Shown here: positions 38,359 to 41,552 of the stretch, in pieces | Position numbering within the stretch: the stretch's first letter is position 1 | Layout of the letters: each line of letters opens with the position of its first letter | From: Bacteroidales bacterium UBA6828 | GTDB lineage: Bacteria > Bacteroidota > Bacteroidia > Bacteroidales > Paludibacteraceae | DNA length: 41,552 nt | Direction of reading: 5' to 3' | Assembly: GCA_002452095.1 (NCBI GenBank) | Contig: DKEG01000027.1 | Location: 3,238-44,789 of the forward strand | The notes under the pieces: model-generated | Database searches by the model: none | Told to the model about the DNA's origin: nothing | The model's input: the letters and a program-made list of their open reading frames with translations, nothing else | Made by a program: the position numbers and the translations under genes

Positions 38359-39939
38359 TTAATGCGATTGAGCGAGTAGTTGCCGTGCATTCTCCATAGC
38401 GGCGGGGGTGGGGTGTTTGCCCGAAAGCATAGTGGCGATCTGGCTGACACGTTCCTCGTCTGTGAGACGGCGTATATGAGTCTCGGTGCGGGTCTCGGTA
38501 TCGGCTTTATAGACAAGATACTGCGTCTGACCTTTGGCGGCAATTTGCGGCAGGTGGGTAATAGCAATAATCTGCCGCGACTGGGCCATTTGCTGCATAA
38601 TATCTCCCATCTGCGAGGCAATCTCGCCGCTGACACCGGTATCAATCTCGTCAAAGATGATCGTGGGTAGCCCGTTTTTGGAGGCTATCAGGGCTTTGAT
38701 ACACAGCATAATACGGCTTATCTCACCACCCGATGCCACCTCGCTCACACGGCGCAGCGACTGGTTGAGATTGGCAGCGAACATAAACTGCACATCGTCT
38801 TTGCCGGCAGGGGTGAAATCATCGGTGTCGGTGATGGCGATGTCTATCTGTGCGTGGGCTATACCGAGGCGGGTCAGGTCGCTTACCAACTGCCCGGAAA
38901 TCGGTTTGCGTACCGCTTCGCGGGTTTTGCGCAGAGTCGTCGCCGCTTCTGCCAGATCACGGGTCTTGGCGTCCAGTTCCTTTTGCAGGCGGGCGATGTC
39001 CATATCAAACGAACCGATTTGGTCGTTTTGCCGTTGCAGTTCGTCGCGCATCTGTATCAGTTCTTCTTCATTCTCCGCATTGTATTTGCGCAGCAGGTCG
39101 TTCAGCAGACTCAGGCGTTCTTCTACCTGTGCCAATCGCTCGGGGGCAAACTCGGTGCGCTCGGCGATACGGTTTGCTTCGTCGGCGATGTCCTTTATCT
39201 CAATCGTTACACTCTCCAGACGCTCTTGCAGTTCAGGCGCGGCAGTGGAGAGATTGCACATATGGAGCAGGTCTAAAACCGACCCCTCCTCGCCGTTCAG
39301 CGCATTGACCGCAGTATCCAATGCACCGCGTATCTCTTCCGCGTGGCTGAGACGAAACTGCTCTTCTTCCAGTTCTTCCATCTCGCCGCTTTCGAGTTGG
39401 GCATCGACCAATACCTTGTACCGGTAAGCGATATAATCGGCATCGGTTTGGGTTTTCTTAGCCAACGCCTGCATATCCCGAAGTGCTTTTTGTGCATTGA
39501 GATATGCCTCGTAGCGGGCGGTGTATGCTTCCCGTTCTGCGGTATTACCCGCCATAGCATCTACCACAGAGAGTTGGAAATCATCGTTCTCAAGAAGCAG
39601 GTTGGCATGCTGCGAGTGGATGTCTATCAGGCGTGCCGCCAGCGTCTTGAGTTCTGCCAGCGTTACCACCGAGTCATCCACAAACGAACGCGATTTGCCG
39701 TTGCTGTACAGTTCGCGGCGAACGATACACTCGTCAAACTCCGCCTCGATGATACACTTGTCTTCGCCGTCGGTAATGGCTTTGGTGTCTGCTCGTCCGC
39801 CCATTACCAGATTGAGCGCACCGAGAATAATACTCTTACCTGCACCCGTTTCGCCGGTCAGCACGGAGAAACCGCCCTCAAGGTCAAGGTCTAAATGCGT
39901 AATGAGGGCATAGTTTTGTATGTGTAGATGTCGTAGCAT
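38359..39939 (-). CDS. recN: DNA repair protein RecN
   Basis: This 526-residue SMC-like ATPase acts in double-strand break repair. Walker A is GETGAGKSIIL (residues 29-39, Lys35). Next come IDIHSQHANLLL and a long central coiled coil (about 150-370). The C-terminal lobe has the ABC signature VASGGEISRIMLCIKAL and Walker B PTIIFDEIDTGVSGEIA. It is about 25 residues shorter than typical RecN: the stretch between IEAEFD and CIVRRELYSNGKSRSFVDD is nearly absent. All ATPase motifs are intact. It starts MLRHLHIQNYALI, the standard beginning, and has its own promoter directly upstream, next to a family A element. Confidence 0.95.
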   Translation of the reverse strand: MLRHLHIQNYALITHLDLDLEGGFSVLTGETGAGKSIILGALNLVMGGRADTKAITDGEDKCIIEAEFDECIVRRELYSNGKSRSFVDDSVVTLAELKTLAARLIDIHSQHANLLLENDDFQLSVVDAMAGNTAEREAYTARYEAYLNAQKALRDMQALAKKTQTDADYIAYRYKVLVDAQLESGEMEELEEEQFRLSHAEEIRGALDTAVNALNGEEGSVLDLLHMCNLSTAAPELQERLESVTIEIKDIADEANRIAERTEFAPERLAQVEERLSLLNDLLRKYNAENEEELIQMRDELQRQNDQIGSFDMDIARLQKELDAKTRDLAEAATTLRKTREAVRKPISGQLVSDLTRLGIAHAQIDIAITDTDDFTPAGKDDVQFMFAANLNQSLRRVSEVASGGEISRIMLCIKALIASKNGLPTIIFDEIDTGVSGEIASQMGDIMQQMAQSRQIIAITHLPQIAAKGQTQYLVYKADTETRTETHIRRLTDEERVSQIATMLSGKHPTPAAMENARQLLAQSH

Positions 39940-39960
39940 AATATCTCTATTTCAAACGCG

Positions 39961-39992
39961 CAAAGTTACTGCTTTTCTATGAAATATGCAAA
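39961..39992 (-). promoter_or_regulatory. Promoter for recN
   Basis: On the minus strand, TTTG (39992-39989), a 20-bp spacer and TAACTTTG (39968-39961) match fully. It lies only 17 bp from the left end of the family A element at 40009, which could therefore influence recN expression. Confidence 0.85.
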
Positions 39993-40008
39993 TGAAGCCG
40001 GCAATTGT

Positions 40009-40330
40009 CAGGGCAACCGCATCAAAATTGTGCATTGTTTCAGGGACGCGGACGCTACGGGTTTCATACAAGCCATAGGCGAAGTAGGGGGTCTCGCCCT
40101 CGTCCGCGGTCGGTTTGGCACAAACCGTATGACTATGCTACGCACTTGGGGGACGACGCGGCTCGCGTCGTTATGCTATGTCTGGGAGACGACGCGGCTC
40201 GCGTCGTTATCGGCTTTGACGAACTGTATATATCTTTCAATATGGCTTTTTGATGGCATTTAGAGACTGCCTTGAGGACCTTTGCATTATTTTTACATTG
40301 TTCCGTTACTATTTTGATGCGGTTGCCCTG
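40009..40330. mobile_element. MITE-like family A element, copy 2 (322 bp)
   Basis: The ends CAGGGCAACCGCATCAAAAT (40009-40028) and ATTTTGATGCGGTTGCCCTG (40311-40330) are perfect 20-bp inverted repeats. Flanks GGCAATTGT (40000-40008) and GGCAATTAG (40331-40339) look like an imperfect 9-bp target duplication. Compared with copy 1, the GC hairpin is split by about 40 bp of extra DNA and the GACGACGCGGCTCGCGTCGT module is duplicated (40152-40171 and 40192-40211). No transposase is encoded. The right flank includes the stop codon of the outer-membrane protein gene. The element fills most of the gap 39940-40335. Confidence 0.85.
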
Positions 40331-40335
40331 GGCAA

Positions 40336-41552
40336 TTAGAAACAAATGCCGGTGGAAAGAGAGACCAGCCAAGTGTTGGAACGGGTGGTATAGTAGGTGT
40401 CGGCGGCGGAGGGTTCGACGAACCATACGTAGCGGGAGGCTATGGGGAAGGTGTAGCGGACGGAGAGGCAGGCGTGCAGTTGCGATGCCGTGAGGTAGGC
40501 GGAGAGGTCTTGGAAGTAGGGATGTGCGGGTGTGGCAGAGAGTGATGAGGGTATTTTGTGAAGATAGTCGGCATCGGCGGCAAAGCACATATACCCGACG
40601 GGGAGGTTGAGACGGTAGGAGCCACTGAGATTGATGCGGCACTGCTGCTCGCGGTAGTTGGCTGCCTTGTATAGCAAATGGTAGTAGTTGCCGGCGACAT
40701 CACCATAATAGTATTGCGTACCCGTGCGGAGGACATAGGCAGCCTGCAGTGAGACGCGCCACAGGGGAGACGCATAGCCAAGTTGGGCTCCGATGTCGTG
40801 CGTGCGGAGCAGGGCGATGGGCGTGAAGGTGGAGTTGTTGAGTTCCTTGGTGACAGAGAGACAGTGGTAGTCCACCCCTGCCAGCCACCCGCGCAGACGG
40901 GGCTGGAGCATGGCTTGTGCGCCTGCGGTGAAGCCGTGGTAGTAGGACGCGGTGAAGTCGCCCGCAAAGCGTGCATAGTCCTCGTTGGTCTGCACAAGGT
41001 GATAGATGGTGGAGTTGCCCGCCTCGGAGTAGAAGGAGATGGCGTTGTTCTGCTTGTATCGCCCGACCTGCCCCACGAGGGAGTAGGCGTAACGGTCGTC
41101 GATGTAGCCGACAGAGCCGTCAATGCGCAAGTCCGCCACCTTGTTTTTGGGACGGGGGTCGATGCTGCGGTAACTCTGCAAGGCACGATACTGGAGTGCG
41201 AGGTGCCAGATGATGTGGTGCTTCGCCATGCGGTAGCCCCCGCGGAAAGAGTACTGTTCGGAGCGCATGCCGCCGCCGATGGTGTCGCAGGTGAGGTAGG
41301 GATAGAGCAGTTCGTAGTCGGCATTCTCCACCCAGCGGTTGCCCTCGCTCTGCCCCCATGTGTAGCCCGCTTCGCCAAAGACGCGGCTGACATCGTTGAT
41401 GTCGAACACCGACTGTGCCTGCACACTGAAACCGCCGTCCTGCACGCCCGCAAGAGGCATGGCGGACTGCCCGAACCGCCCCTGCACGTAGGCTTGCGTG
41501 GAGGTGGTGTCCAAGAGCAATGAGGTGATGATGACAAGAAGAGCGTTCAAGG
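40336..41552 (-). CDS. Outer-membrane beta-barrel protein, 5' end outside window
   Basis: This minus-strand gene reads open to the window edge (the codon at 41550 is TTG, not a convincing start), so the N-terminus is missing. The first visible residues, NALLVIITSLLLDTTSTQA, look like the end of a signal peptide. The 400 or so visible residues are rich in alternating aromatic strands (AYSLVGQVGRYKQNNAISFYSEAG, FTASYYHGFTAGAQAMLQPRLRGWLAGVDY) with Tyr/Trp-rich turns, typical of an outer-membrane barrel. It resembles the DUF6850-type Bacteroidota barrels, but I am not certain. The last residues (VSLSTGICF) end in Phe, as barrel proteins do. A family A element begins 5 bp after the stop codon. 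Confidence 0.7.
   Translation of the reverse strand, partial: LNALLVIITSLLLDTTSTQAYVQGRFGQSAMPLAGVQDGGFSVQAQSVFDINDVSRVFGEAGYTWGQSEGNRWVENADYELLYPYLTCDTIGGGMRSEQYSFRGGYRMAKHHIIWHLALQYRALQSYRSIDPRPKNKVADLRIDGSVGYIDDRYAYSLVGQVGRYKQNNAISFYSEAGNSTIYHLVQTNEDYARFAGDFTASYYHGFTAGAQAMLQPRLRGWLAGVDYHCLSVTKELNNSTFTPIALLRTHDIGAQLGYASPLWRVSLQAAYVLRTGTQYYYGDVAGNYYHLLYKAANYREQQCRINLSGSYRLNLPVGYMCFAADADYLHKIPSSLSATPAHPYFQDLSAYLTASQLHACLSVRYTFPIASRYVWFVEPSAADTYYTTRSNTWLVSLSTGICF

Noticed and set aside
41548..41550. TTG as the true start of the last outer-membrane protein gene
   Set aside because: The frame stays open to the window edge and the visible start falls within a signal-like hydrophobic stretch, so the real start is more likely outside the window.

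Overview
The window is 41.5 kb of a Bacteroidota chromosome, most likely order Bacteroidales. The protein families point there: DUF4491, DUF4494, DUF4837, DUF4105/Lnb, a class III fructose-bisphosphatase, CarboxypepD-reg outer-membrane barrels and transmembrane propeller/HTH regulators. So do the promoters: about ten genes carry the Bacteroidota-type pair TTTG, 19-20 bp, TAnnTTTG. Shine-Dalgarno sequences are poor. Coding DNA has moderate GC, while intergenic DNA is AT-rich and studded with GC-rich hairpins. I found no rRNA, tRNA, CRISPR array or phage.

Layout. 0.4-5.5 kb (+): a TonB-receptor-like outer-membrane barrel, a secreted type-B carboxylesterase and a DUF4491 membrane protein. 5.6-9.2 kb (-): lipid kinase, secreted unknown, HAD phosphatase, YggS and DUF4494, with a 15 x 9-bp array between HAD and yggS. 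9.4-13.9 kb (-): an overlapping four-gene operon of rpoN, a PAP2-type membrane phosphatase, a DUF4105/Lnb protein and a PafA-like protein that seems to have lost its active site. 14.1-17.7 kb (-): nusB-yajC-ybbR, then a DegT sugar aminotransferase. 17.8-23.9 kb (+): a PUR-domain protein, a membrane-spanning propeller/HTH regulator, a YqiA-like hydrolase and two frameshifted genes (a SerK/HprK-like kinase and an NTP_transf_5 nucleotidyltransferase). 24-25.1 kb (-): prfB. 25.5-29.4 kb (+): DUF349 protein, ftsE, rsgA. 29.4-30.2 kb: a candidate small RNA and a MITE-like element. 30.2-32.2 kb (-): class III fbp. 32.5-36 kb (+): a DjlA-like protein, a DUF4837 lipoprotein and a TPR/HTH membrane regulator. 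36.4-39.9 kb (-): dxs-like gene and recN. The right end is a second MITE-like element and a 5'-truncated outer-membrane protein gene.

The genes are mostly housekeeping and envelope functions. The unusual content is the repeat load. (1) A MITE-like family A has 20-bp terminal inverted repeats and imperfect 9-bp flanking duplications; there are two full copies and two lone ends. (2) Family B has 17-bp inverted ends and shares GC-rich hairpin modules with family A. (3) Short ATGCGTAATGCGCAA-type repeats sit in frame inside rsgA, the dxs-like gene and the propeller regulator, always encoding an M(R/H)NAQ peptide. (4) Unrelated short tandem repeats at eight or more intergenic sites share a period of 11 bp. 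Two adjacent genes are broken by frameshifts, one explained exactly by loss of a single ACGC unit in the Walker A codons.
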